DNA of 64,000 nucleotides from Lactobacillus sp. ESL0701 (GCF_029433445.1 NZ_JAQTIC010000008.1:22993-86992); one strand, 5' to 3'; positions 1 to 9,706 are shown, counted from the first letter of the stretch. Made by a program: numbers and translations. Notes: generated from the letters alone by a model not told the origin.

Positions 1-206
1 AGCCAAAAATTAATTCGTCATTTATTCGTACCATCTTCTACCTATTCTTTCCTTTTACTTACTTTTAGTAAGTATTGATATGATTTAAACAATACACGAA
101 TTTTTCTGGTCAAGCAAGAATTTGTACTTCTCACTAAAAAAGCATTGCTAGCAACTGCAGGCAATATATATTTCATTTTCATGATAAAAAATAATATTTT
201 TTGGTA

Positions 207-235
207 ACAAAAAAAGTCGCCTTTCAGCAACTTTT
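207..235 (-). terminator. Terminator of pncB-nadE
   Basis: On the minus strand an AGTTGC/GCGACT stem (one wobble pair) with a short loop is followed by seven T. It lies directly after the nadE stop codon. The outer 200 bases of the window hold no gene I can support. Confidence 0.7.
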
Positions 236-237
236 AA

Positions 238-1068
238 TTACTTTTGATAAAAATCATCAAACACCGTTACAGGCAGATGACGCTTATGTTCACTCTTTAA
301 CCACAAAGTTTCAATCTGCTTGGCAGCAGCTTCTGAAACTTCACGACCTTCTAAGTAATCATCAACTTCATCATAAGTGACACCAAGTGCCTTTTCATCA
401 GGCAAGGATGGTCGGTCTTCTTCCAAGTCAGCAGTTGGTGTTTTTAGATAAAGATGTTCTGGACAGCCAAGTTCTTTAAGCATTTGCTTACCTTGGCGCT
501 TATCTAACCGGAACAACGGCGTCACATCAGCCGCACCATCACCATACTTGGTATAAAAGCCGCTAAAGTTTTCGGCAGCGTGATCGGTACCGACTACTGC
601 ACCATTGTGAGCACCAGCAATCGCGTATTGAACAATCATTCTCTGACGCGCCTTAATATTGCCTTTGTTAAAGTCAGTAATTGTTTGCCCAGCTGCTTCT
701 AAACTAGCAACCGTTGCATCAACTCCCGGCTTAATATTAACAATTAAGTCTTGATCGGGTTGTTGAAAAGCTACGGCATCAGCTGCATCTTGGGCATCCT
801 TTTGCACGCCATAAGGCAATCGTACTGCAATAAATTGGTAAGAATTATCACCGGTTTCACCGCGCAATTCACTAATTGCCATCTGCGTTAATTTTCCCGT
901 CAGAGTGGAGTCTTGCCCACCAGAAATACCTAACACATAGGATTTCAAAAAGGGATTAGCCTGCAAATAATCTTTTAGAAAGTCAACCGACCATCTAATT
1001 TCTTTTTTGGGATCAATCTCCGGCAACACATGCTCATAAGCAATTATTTCTTTTTGCAGTGGTCTCAT
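238..1068 (-). CDS. nadE: NH3-dependent NAD(+) synthetase
   Basis: Makes NAD from nicotinate adenine dinucleotide, ATP and ammonia in the cytosol, the last step of NAD salvage. The 276 residues fit the ammonia-dependent single-domain form, with no glutaminase domain. The ATP-pyrophosphatase P-loop SGGQDST is at residues 49-55, and the acidic helix and C-terminal motifs ([25 protein letters not shown]) are present. The ATG overlaps the pncB stop by four bases (ATGA), so the two genes are translationally coupled. AAAGG lies inside the end of pncB as ribosome site. Together they convert nicotinate to NAD with an adenylyltransferase encoded elsewhere. Function is well supported. Confidence 0.96.
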   Translation of the reverse strand: MRPLQKEIIAYEHVLPEIDPKKEIRWSVDFLKDYLQANPFLKSYVLGISGGQDSTLTGKLTQMAISELRGETGDNSYQFIAVRLPYGVQKDAQDAADAVAFQQPDQDLIVNIKPGVDATVASLEAAGQTITDFNKGNIKARQRMIVQYAIAGAHNGAVVGTDHAAENFSGFYTKYGDGAADVTPLFRLDKRQGKQMLKELGCPEHLYLKTPTADLEEDRPSLPDEKALGVTYDEVDDYLEGREVSEAAAKQIETLWLKSEHKRHLPVTVFDDFYQK

Positions 1069-2543
1069 TTAGCTGCATTCCTTTCGGTAATTTTTTGACG
1101 GATATCTTTAATCAAATTCATCTTGCTGTCATACAAGTCTTGAGACAAGTCAACGGGATATTCCTGTGGATTAAGCATCCGCTTGTATTCATCCCACAAG
1201 CCATCAATATTTTGGGCACAGAATTTTTTAATATCAATTAATTTAGGCTGGTCATAAACAAGCCTACCATCCTTAAAGATTTCCTGCAATAATGGTTCAG
1301 CAGTGTAATCAGTCACAACCTTATTGATATAAGTGTACTGTGGGTGGAACATGTACAAGGAATCAAACTTACGCGGATCGACACCGCTGCGAGCAATCCA
1401 GTCACCCGCATTCTTCTTTTTTTGATTAGCTGAAATCCGCCAAACTTGCTTTTTGCCCGGATTAGAAACTTTAATCGCGTTTGAAGAAATCTTGAGCGTG
1501 TCGTGCATTTGACCGTGTTCATCTGCCATTGATACTAACTTATAGACCGCGCCAAGAGCAGGTTGGTCAAAAGCCGTGATGTACTTAGTGCCTATGCCCC
1601 AAACATCAATTTTAGCACCTTGCATCTTGAGGCTGGTGATAGTTGTTTCATCAAGGTCATTAGAAGCATAAATCTTAGCATTCGGATAACCAGCATCATC
1701 CAGTTCCTTACGCACTTGCTTAGAAATATAAGCCATATCGCCAGAATCAATCCGCACACCCTGGAAGTTAATCTTGTCGCCCATTTCATTGGCAACACGA
1801 ATCGCATTCGGAACCCCACTGCGCACCGTATCATAGGTATCAACTAAGAAGACACAGTCTTTATGCGTTTCGGCATAAGCCTTGAAGCCTTCATACTCAC
1901 TGCCAAAAGCTTCAACTAATGAATGGGCATGGGTACCAGAAACAGGAATACCGAATAACTTACCAGCACGAACATTACTGGTGGAGTCAAAACCGCCAAT
2001 ATAAGCAGCACGCGTGCCCCAAACAGCCGCATCAGCTTCTTGCGCACGCCGACTGCCAAATTCCATCACACCGTCACCCTGAACCGCTAACTTAACTCGA
2101 GCAGCCTTAGTTGCCAGCAGCGTTTGAAAGTTAATAATATTTAAAATCGCAGTTTCAACCAATTGACATTGCGCTAGCGGACCTTCAACCTGCACTAGCG
2201 GCTCATTAGCAAAAACAATCTCGCCTTCACGCATTGAGCGTACACTCAATTTAAATTCAAAGTGACGCAAATAATCAATAAAATCGTCATCATAGCCGAC
2301 TTCTTCTTTTAAGTATTGCAGATCGCTTTCCTTAAATTTTAAATTTTTCAAGTACATGATAATGTGCTCTAGCCCAGCAAAGACTGAGTAGCCGTTACCA
2401 AATGGTTCTCTGCGATAAAAAGCTTCAAAAACAGCATTACGGTCAGCAATGCCCTTCTTGAAGTAGGTATACATCATATTCAATTCATACAAGTCTGTAT
2501 GCAAAACCAAAGAATCGTCTTGATCTAATTCTTGATAAAACAT
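1065..2543 (-). CDS. pncB: Nicotinate phosphoribosyltransferase
   Basis: Converts nicotinate and PRPP to nicotinate mononucleotide, the entry step of niacin salvage. The 492 residues are the usual length for the Gram-positive form. Family motifs seen are the N-terminal [10 protein letters not shown], the [10 protein letters not shown] segment with the histidine that is autophosphorylated in the family, and VRIDSGD in the phosphate-binding barrel. The start is an ATG with AGAGGA five bases upstream. It is the first gene of a two-gene operon with nadE. Lactobacilli generally lack de novo NAD synthesis, so this pair is likely essential on nicotinate. Confidence 0.96.
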   Translation of the reverse strand: MFYQELDQDDSLVLHTDLYELNMMYTYFKKGIADRNAVFEAFYRREPFGNGYSVFAGLEHIIMYLKNLKFKESDLQYLKEEVGYDDDFIDYLRHFEFKLSVRSMREGEIVFANEPLVQVEGPLAQCQLVETAILNIINFQTLLATKAARVKLAVQGDGVMEFGSRRAQEADAAVWGTRAAYIGGFDSTSNVRAGKLFGIPVSGTHAHSLVEAFGSEYEGFKAYAETHKDCVFLVDTYDTVRSGVPNAIRVANEMGDKINFQGVRIDSGDMAYISKQVRKELDDAGYPNAKIYASNDLDETTITSLKMQGAKIDVWGIGTKYITAFDQPALGAVYKLVSMADEHGQMHDTLKISSNAIKVSNPGKKQVWRISANQKKKNAGDWIARSGVDPRKFDSLYMFHPQYTYINKVVTDYTAEPLLQEIFKDGRLVYDQPKLIDIKKFCAQNIDGLWDEYKRMLNPQEYPVDLSQDLYDSKMNLIKDIRQKITERNAAK

Positions 2544-2620
2544 TTTATCCTCTTAATATCTTTTTCACTAATATTTTTGTTCTTAATTATAGACATTTGT
2601 ATGATTATAAGCAACAGTTT

Positions 2621-3718
2621 TTAGCGCTTAATTATTGCTTGATATTCTTGAATAATAGTTTCTAATTGGTTTGCAACAGAAAAATGTTCGGTAATATAAG
2701 TTTTTTCGCGGACTGCCATTTCTTCTAATTCGTTTTTTGGTGTAGCAACTGCCTTACGCAACGCATTCGTAATTGAAGTAACATCTCCGACCTTAGCCAC
2801 AAAGCCGCTATCTTGATCTGGGATCATCATTTTAATATCGCCAACATCTGTAGACAAAAGCGGCACTAGGTTATCACAGGCCTCAAGCAGAACCAACGGA
2901 AAACTTTCCGAATACGAAGTCAAAACCGCCAAATCCATACGTCGATATAAATTCTGCAGCTGCTTTTGCGTCATGAAGCCCTGAAAGGTCACCTGCGGTC
3001 CCAAATCCAGCTTTTGCACCAAATCTTTGAGTGCCGCCATTTGCGAACCATCCCCAGCAATATACAGGTGAACATTGGCATTATCCAGATTCTTTAAAGC
3101 GTGCAATAGCAGAGCTTGCCCCTTAACTTTTTCCACACGGGCAACATTAATAAGATTAAAAGTTGGCTCGGGGTATTTTGCCGGGATTTGACTATTTTGA
3201 TGAAAGAAAATGCCATTATAGATAACATGTACCTTATTTTGATCGACATGTGCCTTCTGGATAAGCAAATTAGCGAAATTCTTCGTCACGGCAAAAACGC
3301 AGTCGCTTTTTCTAAGGGCATGAAGATTAGCAGCAGTGAAAATCTTCCCTAAGATGCCACGATCTGCAAAGTCAAGATAAGGATCAGAATGAACCGTCAC
3401 GCACCAATTAGCACTAAGCTTATACCGAATTAAGGACACAAATAAGTTGGCTCGAGCACCATGAGTATGGACAATATCGTAATTGCCATTATTAATAAAA
3501 GCCGCTAATTTGCCTAAACTAGCTAAATTATAACGACTATTAATTCCCAGTACTGCTACTCGCAAATGTGCTTCGCGCGCAGCTTTGGCAACTGGACCTT
3601 CAGCAAGACAAAGCAAAGAAAAATCTTCGCCCTCTTTCTTGGCTTCCTTTAGTAAGTTAACAATATGTGTCAGTCCTCCGCCGGCTTCTAAACCAGCATT
3701 GACATGCAAAACTTTCAT
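2621..3718 (-). CDS. GT4-family glycosyltransferase
   Basis: A 365-residue GT-B glycosyltransferase of family 4. The N-terminal Rossmann half starts MKVLHVNAGLEAGGG, the glycine-rich acceptor loop typical of the family. The C-terminal half has the nucleotide-sugar-binding E-x7-E region around SYSESFPLVLLEA. The sugar donor and acceptor cannot be told from sequence. It lies six bases after tagA, so it is probably co-transcribed and acts on the same undecaprenyl-linked wall polymer or a neighbouring surface glycan. No membrane segment is evident, so it presumably acts at the cytoplasmic face of the membrane. Confidence 0.85.
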   Translation of the reverse strand: MKVLHVNAGLEAGGGLTHIVNLLKEAKKEGEDFSLLCLAEGPVAKAAREAHLRVAVLGINSRYNLASLGKLAAFINNGNYDIVHTHGARANLFVSLIRYKLSANWCVTVHSDPYLDFADRGILGKIFTAANLHALRKSDCVFAVTKNFANLLIQKAHVDQNKVHVIYNGIFFHQNSQIPAKYPEPTFNLINVARVEKVKGQALLLHALKNLDNANVHLYIAGDGSQMAALKDLVQKLDLGPQVTFQGFMTQKQLQNLYRRMDLAVLTSYSESFPLVLLEACDNLVPLLSTDVGDIKMMIPDQDSGFVAKVGDVTSITNALRKAVATPKNELEEMAVREKTYITEHFSVANQLETIIQEYQAIIKR

Positions 3719-3724
3719 GTTACT

Positions 3725-4450
3725 TTATTTCCTTTTTTCTTCGTGAACTTGGTGGACAAATTTGGGCAAAACCAGCATTCGTTTAAAGCGAGTCGGGTTT
3801 TTGACTAAACGATAAAACCATTCAAGATGTACTTGCTGCCAAAATTGCGGTGCCCGCTTAACAGCGCCTGAAAAGACATCAAAACTGCCGCCAACGCCCA
3901 TCATCAAAGCCGGAAGCAAATTTTTTCTTAATATTGCCAATAATTGCTCCTGACGCGGCGACCCTAAAGCAGCAAATACTAAGTCAGGCTCCGTGCGTTC
4001 AATTTGGTAAGCCATCACTTCCAAATCCTCACTAAAATAGCCATCTTCGGCACCAACTAACTGAATCCCGGAATAATCACGGGCGATTTTTTCTTGGACA
4101 GCATGAATGACGTGGGGTTTAGCGCCAATTAGGTAAACGCGCAAATTGCGCTCATTAGCCAATTTCATCAGCCATATGAATAAATCATAGCCTGTTACCC
4201 GTTCCTTGAGCGGTGTATGTAACATCTTAGCTGCCTTAACAATCCCAATCCCATCAGGAGTAATGTAATCAGCATCAAAATTCAAAATTTTCATAAATTC
4301 AGGATTTTCGTTCGCTGCCATCACAATTTCGGGATTAGCAGTAACAACAAACGTTGATTGGTGGGCATTAATCCGACCAACAAATTCATTTTTAAATTGG
4401 GTAAAACTTTTATTATCAAAGTCGACCCCTAAAACGTTTACTTTACTCAA
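3725..4450 (-). CDS. tagA: WecG/TagA/CpsF-family N-acetylmannosaminyltransferase
   Basis: A member of the family that transfers ManNAc from its UDP donor to undecaprenyl-PP-GlcNAc, forming the linkage unit of wall teichoic acid. The 241-residue length fits. Signature stretches are VVTANPEIV, DADYITPDGIGIV with the family's catalytic Asp, and ALGSPRQEQ near residue 165. The start is TTG, seven bases after a perfect AGGAGG, with no better ATG in reach. It is the first gene of an operon with the GT4 gene and is divergent from tagD, which makes CDP-glycerol for the same polymer. That pairing supports a teichoic-acid role. Confidence 0.9.
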   Translation of the reverse strand: MSKVNVLGVDFDNKSFTQFKNEFVGRINAHQSTFVVTANPEIVMAANENPEFMKILNFDADYITPDGIGIVKAAKMLHTPLKERVTGYDLFIWLMKLANERNLRVYLIGAKPHVIHAVQEKIARDYSGIQLVGAEDGYFSEDLEVMAYQIERTEPDLVFAALGSPRQEQLLAILRKNLLPALMMGVGGSFDVFSGAVKRAPQFWQQVHLEWFYRLVKNPTRFKRMLVLPKFVHQVHEEKRK

Positions 4451-4578
4451 TTGTCAGCCTCCTAGAGCATTTTCTAATCCTATTTTAGCAAACAATTAGA
4501 CCTTGCGGGATAAGTTTTAACTTTTATACTATAATATTGTTACAATTAGGGTAGCTGGATAATAGGAGCACTGACAAA

Positions 4579-4965
4579 ATGAAAAAAATTATAACTTACG
4601 GCACATTCGATCTATTGCATTACGGCCATATTCGGCTGCTCAAACGGGCAAAAGAAATGGGCGACTACTTAATAGTTGGTCTTTCAACCGATGAATTTAA
4701 CCAGCTGCAAAAGCACAAGGAATCTTACAACAATTATGCCGAGCGCAAATATATTTTGGAAGCAATCCGTTATGTGGACGAGGTCATCCCTGAAGACGGT
4801 TGGGAGCAAAAAGTCAGTGACATTCAAAAATATGACATTGATACCTTTGTCATGGGCAGCGACTGGCAAGGCAAATTCGATTTTCTAAAACCATATTGCC
4901 AAGTGGTTTACTTACCACGGACTCCTGGGATTTCAACCAGCAAAATTAAGGCGGATCTAAAATAA
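4579..4965 (+). CDS. tagD: Glycerol-3-phosphate cytidylyltransferase
   Basis: Makes CDP-glycerol from CTP and glycerol 3-phosphate for poly(glycerol phosphate) wall teichoic acid. At 128 residues it is full length. It shows the nucleotidyltransferase motif GTFDLLHYGH (residues 8-17) and the C-terminal RTPGISTS signature, both diagnostic of the TagD/CTP:glycerol-3-phosphate group. A GGAG site lies ten bases before the ATG. It is divergent from tagA over a 128-base gap and ends at a hairpin shared with the convergent GntR gene. This implies glycerol-type wall teichoic acid. Confidence 0.95.
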   Translation: MKKIITYGTFDLLHYGHIRLLKRAKEMGDYLIVGLSTDEFNQLQKHKESYNNYAERKYILEAIRYVDEVIPEDGWEQKVSDIQKYDIDTFVMGSDWQGKFDFLKPYCQVVYLPRTPGISTSKIKADLK

Positions 4966-4971
4966 CCAACA

Positions 4972-5010
4972 AAAAACACTGAATCAAAAAATTAATTCAG
5001 TGTTTTTATT
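4972..5010. terminator. Bidirectional terminator, tagD / GntR
   Basis: AACACTGAAT pairs with ATTCAGTGTT around an A-rich loop. A runs on the left and T runs on the right allow termination from both convergent genes. Confidence 0.85.
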
Positions 5011-5704
5011 TTGAAAAAGTAAATTCGAAACGATCGGCAATATAATTAGCCCGAGTATATTCAAACGGCTCACCCGTAGTCAATTCGGTTACCTGCAGCC
5101 TAGTAATTAGTGCTTCGCCCTTACGCGCATCCAGCAATCTTGCCGCATTTTCGTTAGCAACAGCAGCAGAAATATGTTCCGTTACCCGACCAACTTCATA
5201 GCCACTTTTTGCCAAAGTTTGGTATAAATGAGAAGAAATATCTGATTTAGACATTTTTTGAATTAAGCGATACGGAATCGTAACCACTTCATAACAAATC
5301 GGCACTTCATCGGCATAACGAATTCGTTCCATCCGCAAGATTTCTTCACTATCGCCCAACTTCAACCGTTCTTTTTCTGACAAAGACGGCTTGCCAACAT
5401 GATAAGAAATCAGTTTGCTTGATGGTGTCTGACCGTTTGCATGCGTAATCTCGGTAAATGACATAATTCCCGACATTTTTTCCTGTACCTTTTGACTGGC
5501 AACATAAGTACCACTGCCAAGACGCCGCTCTAAAATGCCTTCATCTTCTAGCGTTTTAATTGCTTGCCGCAGCGTCATGCGGGACACGCCGAATTTCAGT
5601 GCCAGTTGGCGCTCTGCAGGAATTCTACTGCCAACTCGATAAACGTGGTTTTCAATGTCACGCTTAATCTGATTATGAATTTTGATGTACATTGGTTCTT
5701 CCAT
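5006..5704 (-). CDS. GntR/HutC-family transcriptional regulator
   Basis: About 232 residues: an N-terminal winged helix (residues about 1-70, with SRMTLRQAIKTLEDEG as recognition helix region and the GSGTYV wing) and a C-terminal UTRA effector domain typical of HutC, which senses small molecules such as amino-sugar phosphates. The longer reading frame starts with a TTG lying inside the ribosome site; I chose the ATG at 5704, six bases after GGAGGAG. Its promoter carries a half-site of the family operator (see 5732-5760), so it is probably autoregulated. It follows the beta-helix gene by 78 bases. Other targets are unknown. Confidence 0.88.
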   Translation of the reverse strand: MEEPMYIKIHNQIKRDIENHVYRVGSRIPAERQLALKFGVSRMTLRQAIKTLEDEGILERRLGSGTYVASQKVQEKMSGIMSFTEITHANGQTPSSKLISYHVGKPSLSEKERLKLGDSEEILRMERIRYADEVPICYEVVTIPYRLIQKMSKSDISSHLYQTLAKSGYEVGRVTEHISAAVANENAARLLDARKGEALITRLQVTELTTGEPFEYTRANYIADRFEFTFSK

Positions 5705-5731
5705 GGCGCACTCCTCCAAATGTGTCCTTCC

Positions 5732-5760
5732 ATTATAATCTAAATTGGTCTAATTTGCAC
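5732..5760 (-). promoter_or_regulatory. Promoter and HutC-type operator half-site of the GntR gene
   Basis: On the minus strand GTGCAA, 17 bases, TATAAT. The spacer contains TAGACCAAT (plus-strand ATTGGTCTA at 5744-5752), which equals one half of the palindromic ATTGGTCTAGACCAAT operator known for NagR/YvoA-type HutC regulators. The second half is degenerate. Confidence 0.55.
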
Positions 5761-5782
5761 AAACAAAAATAGCTAGACCTGA

Positions 5783-6901
5783 TCACCGCTTTTTCTTAAC
5801 GGTCCACTTAATTCCCAAAATATTGACATTAGCTTTCGTGCTGCATTCAACTGGTAATAATTCTTCACTTGAAGCCACCACGCTAACCCGCATTTGGGCG
5901 TTATCTTGAACAGCTAGACTTGCTCCATTAGGATTAAAGACTAGGTCATGACCTTCAATCTGGGCATGATCGCCCAGTGCTAAAAAGTATTGGTACTCAA
6001 TACCGCCATTAAAGGTTACACGCCGCGCGATACAGCTTGCCTCATCTTGAAAGTCGGCATGATTTAAAATCACGGAGTTAATCAGCGTAATTTGGGCATC
6101 ATTAACCGCGATAATTCGGTTCAGCCGACTGTTTTGAATAATTACGTGCGGCTTTTTATCTAAATATATCCCACCGGTAAAATAACTATCAACTATATTG
6201 ACCCACGAATCATCTGTAATATACATGCAGGCATCATCATCAGACAGGACCTTGCTGTTTAACATATTCAGCCACGTTTTACCCTGCAATAAAATCGTGT
6301 CAGCAACTGAATTATTCATATTTACTTCGGCGTTTGTTTTAACAAAGGTATCAATACTGCCGTGAATCCGCGAATTATTAATTATTGCCGTCCCGTGACC
6401 TTCAAGCGCCAAAACGCCAAATTCCTCAGCTACATTCTCAATTGAGGAGTCATTCATTTCCAAGCGGAAATCAGCATCCGCAAATAAAGACACAGAACCG
6501 TTCATGACCTTGGTTGAGTAAAGTTCCAAGGTAATCTTACCATTAGCCGCAATGGCTGCTGTATCATTGCCAAACCCCTTAATCACACAATTGCGCAAGC
6601 TAAGATAAGTATTAGCCTCTCCCGGCACGAACAAAGTATTATTGTCGTTATTCGTATTCAGACATAAATTTTCCAAATTAACGAACCGGCTGTCGGCAGC
6701 AACATTCACATAACCCAAAATCGTCGTATCTTCCGGCAAACTGCCAGTGCCCTTAATGGTAATGTCTGCTAAAGTAATTCCCTGCGGCAGCTCATAAAAT
6801 CCCGGTTCTAAAAACATTACATCATCAGCGCGTAAGTCCTTCAGCGCTTCATGCCAGCTGATTTCACCGCCACCAGCTCCCACTTTAATTAGTCTCGGCA
6901 T
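5783..6901 (-). CDS. Cytosolic right-handed beta-helix protein, function unknown
   Basis: A 372-residue protein with many short strands of the form 'v.l.ns.i' (for example ITLELYSTKV, TWLNMLNSKV, AQITLINSVI, HVIIQNSRLN), the pattern of a right-handed parallel beta-helix as in pectate lyases. It has no signal peptide or membrane segment, so it should stay inside the cell. No catalytic Asp/Arg cluster of pectate lyases could be identified. Hydrophobic and Asn ladders at about 20-25-residue spacing run from residue 40 to 340. The start has AAAGGG six bases upstream. It precedes the GntR gene on the same strand, which has its own promoter. I do not know its function. Confidence 0.75.
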   Translation of the reverse strand: MPRLIKVGAGGGEISWHEALKDLRADDVMFLEPGFYELPQGITLADITIKGTGSLPEDTTILGYVNVAADSRFVNLENLCLNTNNDNNTLFVPGEANTYLSLRNCVIKGFGNDTAAIAANGKITLELYSTKVMNGSVSLFADADFRLEMNDSSIENVAEEFGVLALEGHGTAIINNSRIHGSIDTFVKTNAEVNMNNSVADTILLQGKTWLNMLNSKVLSDDDACMYITDDSWVNIVDSYFTGGIYLDKKPHVIIQNSRLNRIIAVNDAQITLINSVILNHADFQDEASCIARRVTFNGGIEYQYFLALGDHAQIEGHDLVFNPNGASLAVQDNAQMRVSVVASSEELLPVECSTKANVNILGIKWTVKKKR

Positions 6902-7154
6902 AAAAATCCCTTTCTAAGCGAACAGTAAACTAGCTATTATTGTACTATTTTTTCAAGGTTTGTAGTTATCATCGACTTATAAAAGTAAATTTTACTAATC
7001 ACTTCGGCTTTATTTTAAGAGGCTTGCTCTCTATTAAGCAAATTATTTTTGCCAAAAAAGTTCGAGAAAATTTCCATTTTAGGGTAGAATGGAAGTGTAT
7101 TTTAGAAAAATAACACAAAATTATTAAATATATTTTAGAAAGGTTGGATTCTAC

Positions 7155-8192
7155 ATGAAATATAATCACACAAAATTAACTAGCTGTGATAATTTCTCAA
7201 ATAAAAATATTATCAAATTTGGCTTAATGGGCTTAGCACTTACCTCTGGCTTAATAGGTCTTAATCAAGAAACTGCGCATGCGGCTACTACTGAAGCTGC
7301 TGCACCAGCAAAAACAGAAACTAAAACGCCAGAAACAGCTACACCTAAGGCTGAAGTGACAAGTGCACCTAAGAATGATGACACTGACGCAAAACCTGTT
7401 GTTAGACAAAAATTAACAGAATCCTTTGATCCCGAAGAAAAGACGTTGGTCCATAATGCCTTTTTATACGATCAAAACGGCAAAAGAGCCAATGACGTAA
7501 CAATGAATGCTGGTTCAACGGTTGAAACTTACGGTACAACCTTAATCAATAACCGGAAGTTTTATAACTTGAAGAACCAATTGTATATTGCTGCGGGAAA
7601 TATTGACCGCCAAACTCGTGAACTTGGTCGTAATTCTTATATTTACGATCAAAATGGTGATCAAGGTCTACCGATTGTTTTAGCCAAAGACCAATACATC
7701 CCTACTTTTGGTGATCCTGTTACTATTAATGGTACTGAATACTACTTAATTGACCAGAATCAATACGTTAAGAAGGATAACTTTGTCGAAGGTAAACCAA
7801 CGCCTGAGCGTCCCGGCGATGTTAACGGCTTAGTTATTAACGGTGTTCTCAAGCACAAAGCCTACATTTACGACCAAAATGGTCAACGGACTAACAAATT
7901 AATTTTAAAGATTGGTACTAAGTGCTATGCCGCAATTAGTGAAACTATCAACGGCAAAAAGTATTACGAATTTGACCACGGTCATAAGCGTGTCCTAGCA
8001 GCTAACATTGACGGCACAAAACGGACGCTAGTTCGCAATTCCTACCTATATAATAAACACGGCAAGCGTGTCGGTCATCAAGTACTACCTGCTGATACCA
8101 GTGTCCGCACTTACGGCAGTTCCGTCTTAATCAAGGGTCAGCGTTATTTTATCGTTGATAACAACCACTACATTAAGCGCGCCAACTTTTAA
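7155..8192 (+). CDS. Secreted surface protein with four SLAP repeats
   Basis: 345 residues: signal peptide (hydrophobic core FGLMGLALTSGLIGL, likely cut after ETAHA near residue 43), a low-complexity Ala/Thr/Lys/Pro stretch (44-90), then four copies of the SLAP attachment motif at about 95-150, 155-212, 228-284 and 288-345, each beginning like 'NAFLYDQNGKR' or 'NSYIYDQNG' and ending in 'tingk.YY..d...Yvk..NF'. In lactobacilli SLAP domains hold proteins non-covalently on the cell wall. The protein is mostly anchor, with no separate functional domain. AGAAAGG precedes the ATG. The 250 bases upstream contain no gene. Confidence 0.85.
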   Translation: MKYNHTKLTSCDNFSNKNIIKFGLMGLALTSGLIGLNQETAHAATTEAAAPAKTETKTPETATPKAEVTSAPKNDDTDAKPVVRQKLTESFDPEEKTLVHNAFLYDQNGKRANDVTMNAGSTVETYGTTLINNRKFYNLKNQLYIAAGNIDRQTRELGRNSYIYDQNGDQGLPIVLAKDQYIPTFGDPVTINGTEYYLIDQNQYVKKDNFVEGKPTPERPGDVNGLVINGVLKHKAYIYDQNGQRTNKLILKIGTKCYAAISETINGKKYYEFDHGHKRVLAANIDGTKRTLVRNSYLYNKHGKRVGHQVLPADTSVRTYGSSVLIKGQRYFIVDNNHYIKRANF

Positions 8193-8206
8193 TAATTAAA
8201 ATAAGG

Positions 8207-8235
8207 TATCCAGTCCAATGGCTGGATATTTTTAT
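8207..8235 (+). terminator. Terminator of the SLAP protein gene
   Basis: TATCCAG/CTGGATA stem with a short loop followed by TTTTTATT on the plus strand. Confidence 0.85.
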
Positions 8236-8236
8236 T

Positions 8237-8276
8237 ACAAAAAAAGAAGCAACTTCTCAATTGAAGTTGCTTCTTT
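8237..8276 (-). terminator. Terminator after the tRNA-Tyr/tRNA-Gln pair
   Basis: GAAGCAACTTC pairs with GAAGTTGCTTC around a short AT loop. The minus-strand side ends in TTCTTTTTTT, placing it downstream of the two tRNAs. Confidence 0.85.
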
Positions 8277-8302
8277 TCGGGTTGGGTGTTCTTAAAGAAC
8301 TA

Positions 8303-8374
8303 TTGGGTTAGCTGGATTCGAACCAGCGCATACTAGTACCAAAAACTAGTGCCTTACCGCTTGGCTATAACCCA
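8303..8374 (-). tRNA. tRNA-Gln(TTG), copy 1
   Basis: A 72-base cloverleaf with acceptor stem TGGGTTA/TAACCCA, discriminator A, T-loop GGTTCGAATCC and anticodon loop TTTTGGT (anticodon TTG). It is identical over its full length to the tRNA at 13708-13779. Confidence 0.96.
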
Positions 8375-8379
8375 ATAAA

Positions 8380-8461
8380 TGGAGGAAGGTGGATTCGAAC
8401 CGCCGAACTCAGAGAGAGCGGTTTTACAGACCGCCGCGTTTAGCCACTTCGCTATTCCTCC
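8380..8461 (-). tRNA. tRNA-Tyr(GTA)
   Basis: An 82-base type II tRNA with acceptor stem GGAGGAA/TTCCTCC, a long variable arm, and anticodon loop CTGTAAA (GTA). It lies five bases upstream of tRNA-Gln and is probably co-transcribed with it. Confidence 0.96.
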
Positions 8462-8524
8462 ATAACGCACGTTAATTATATTACCGAAAAACGTGCGTAA
8501 TTGCAAGTAAAAATTGTTGAAATT

Positions 8525-9706
8525 TTATTTCTTATTTTCTTTAACAAACTTCTCCAGCCGCTTCAGACCTTCGTTAATTGTTTCCATTGAAACTGCATAA
8601 GAAAATCTAATCCAGCCCTTGCCACCTTTAGCAAAACAAGAACCAGCCGTTACAGCGACACGAGCCTTATCAACCAATTCGTAGATGAATTTTTCATCAT
8701 CTTGTTCAAGACCAGCTGGAATTTTGGCAAAAATGTAGAACGCACCATCAGGCTTAACACATTCAAAGCCAATCTTAGTTAAGCCATTATATAGCACATC
8801 GCGCCGCTTCAAGAATTCTGCCTTCATTGGCAGTGCATCATCCATCCCATTCTTAAAGGCTTCTTCGGCAGCATCCTGCATTGGTGTTGGTTCAGTTGTG
8901 TTAGCTGCTTGATGGACTTTAGCAATTTGTTCCAGAATATCCTTCGGCGCACAAACAATCCCAATCCGATAACCAGTCATTGCCCAAGACTTAGAAACTC
9001 CATTCATTAAGATTACTTGGTCATGCAGGCTCTTTTCCATTGAAGCGTGTGGTTGGTCATAATTTAATTCACTATAAATTTCATCACAAATAACAAAAAT
9101 TGGCTTATCACGAACAACATCAGCTAAGGCATCAAGCTCTTCTTGGCTGTACATTGCGCCTGTCGGGTTGCTCGGATAATTCATAATGAGCATCCGAACT
9201 TTGTCACCATATTTATCAAGGGCTTTTTGCAATTTAACAGGCGTTAACTTAAAGTCATCAGCAGAAGTATCAATTTCAACGATTGTAACACCTGTCCCAA
9301 GGACAGTTTCATCAGTCATATACAGCGAGAAAACCGGTGTTGGCACAATTATTACATCTCCGGGATTTAAGCAAGCCAGCTCTGTATCAAAAATTGACTC
9401 TGTTACCCCATTAGTTACTAAGACTTCAGTAGCTGGATCATACTTTTGCCCGTACTTTTTAGCTAAAAATTGACTTGCCGCTGTTCTAAGTCCCATTGTA
9501 CCGTTAGAAGGTGCATAGTGAGAATGATTATCATCAATGCTCTTTTTGGCAGCTTCTTTAATATGATTCGGCGTGTTAAAGTCCGGCTCACCCAACGTAA
9601 ACTTAACAACATTTGGAATCTTGCTGGCATAATCGGAGAATTTCAAAATTGGATTCGAAGGCGCATCAGCCAAGCCTTTTTTCATGTAATTAATTAATTC
9701 AACCAT
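8525..9706 (-). CDS. PLP-dependent class I/II aminotransferase
   Basis: A fold-type I aminotransferase of the AraT/PatA/AspC group, acting in cytosolic amino-acid metabolism; substrate not certain. Motifs seen: the NYPSNPTGAMYS loop, CDEIYSELNY with the cofactor-binding Asp and Tyr, and NGVSKSWAMTGYRIG with the Schiff-base Lys. About 393 residues, the usual size. A slightly longer frame starts with a GTG inside the ribosome site; the ATG at 9706, five bases after AGGTGG, is the better start. It is a single gene between tRNAs and the glycerophosphodiesterase gene, reading the same way. Confidence 0.92.
   Translation of the reverse strand: MVELINYMKKGLADAPSNPILKFSDYASKIPNVVKFTLGEPDFNTPNHIKEAAKKSIDDNHSHYAPSNGTMGLRTAASQFLAKKYGQKYDPATEVLVTNGVTESIFDTELACLNPGDVIIVPTPVFSLYMTDETVLGTGVTIVEIDTSADDFKLTPVKLQKALDKYGDKVRMLIMNYPSNPTGAMYSQEELDALADVVRDKPIFVICDEIYSELNYDQPHASMEKSLHDQVILMNGVSKSWAMTGYRIGIVCAPKDILEQIAKVHQAANTTEPTPMQDAAEEAFKNGMDDALPMKAEFLKRRDVLYNGLTKIGFECVKPDGAFYIFAKIPAGLEQDDEKFIYELVDKARVAVTAGSCFAKGGKGWIRFSYAVSMETINEGLKRLEKFVKENKK

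Noticed and set aside
42..230. 62-codon open frame after nadE on the minus strand
   Set aside because: It spans the nadE terminator, has no ribosome site and low-complexity content.
1313..1843. Several frames in both strands inside pncB
   Set aside because: Shadow frames of pncB; composition and lack of start signals argue against coding.
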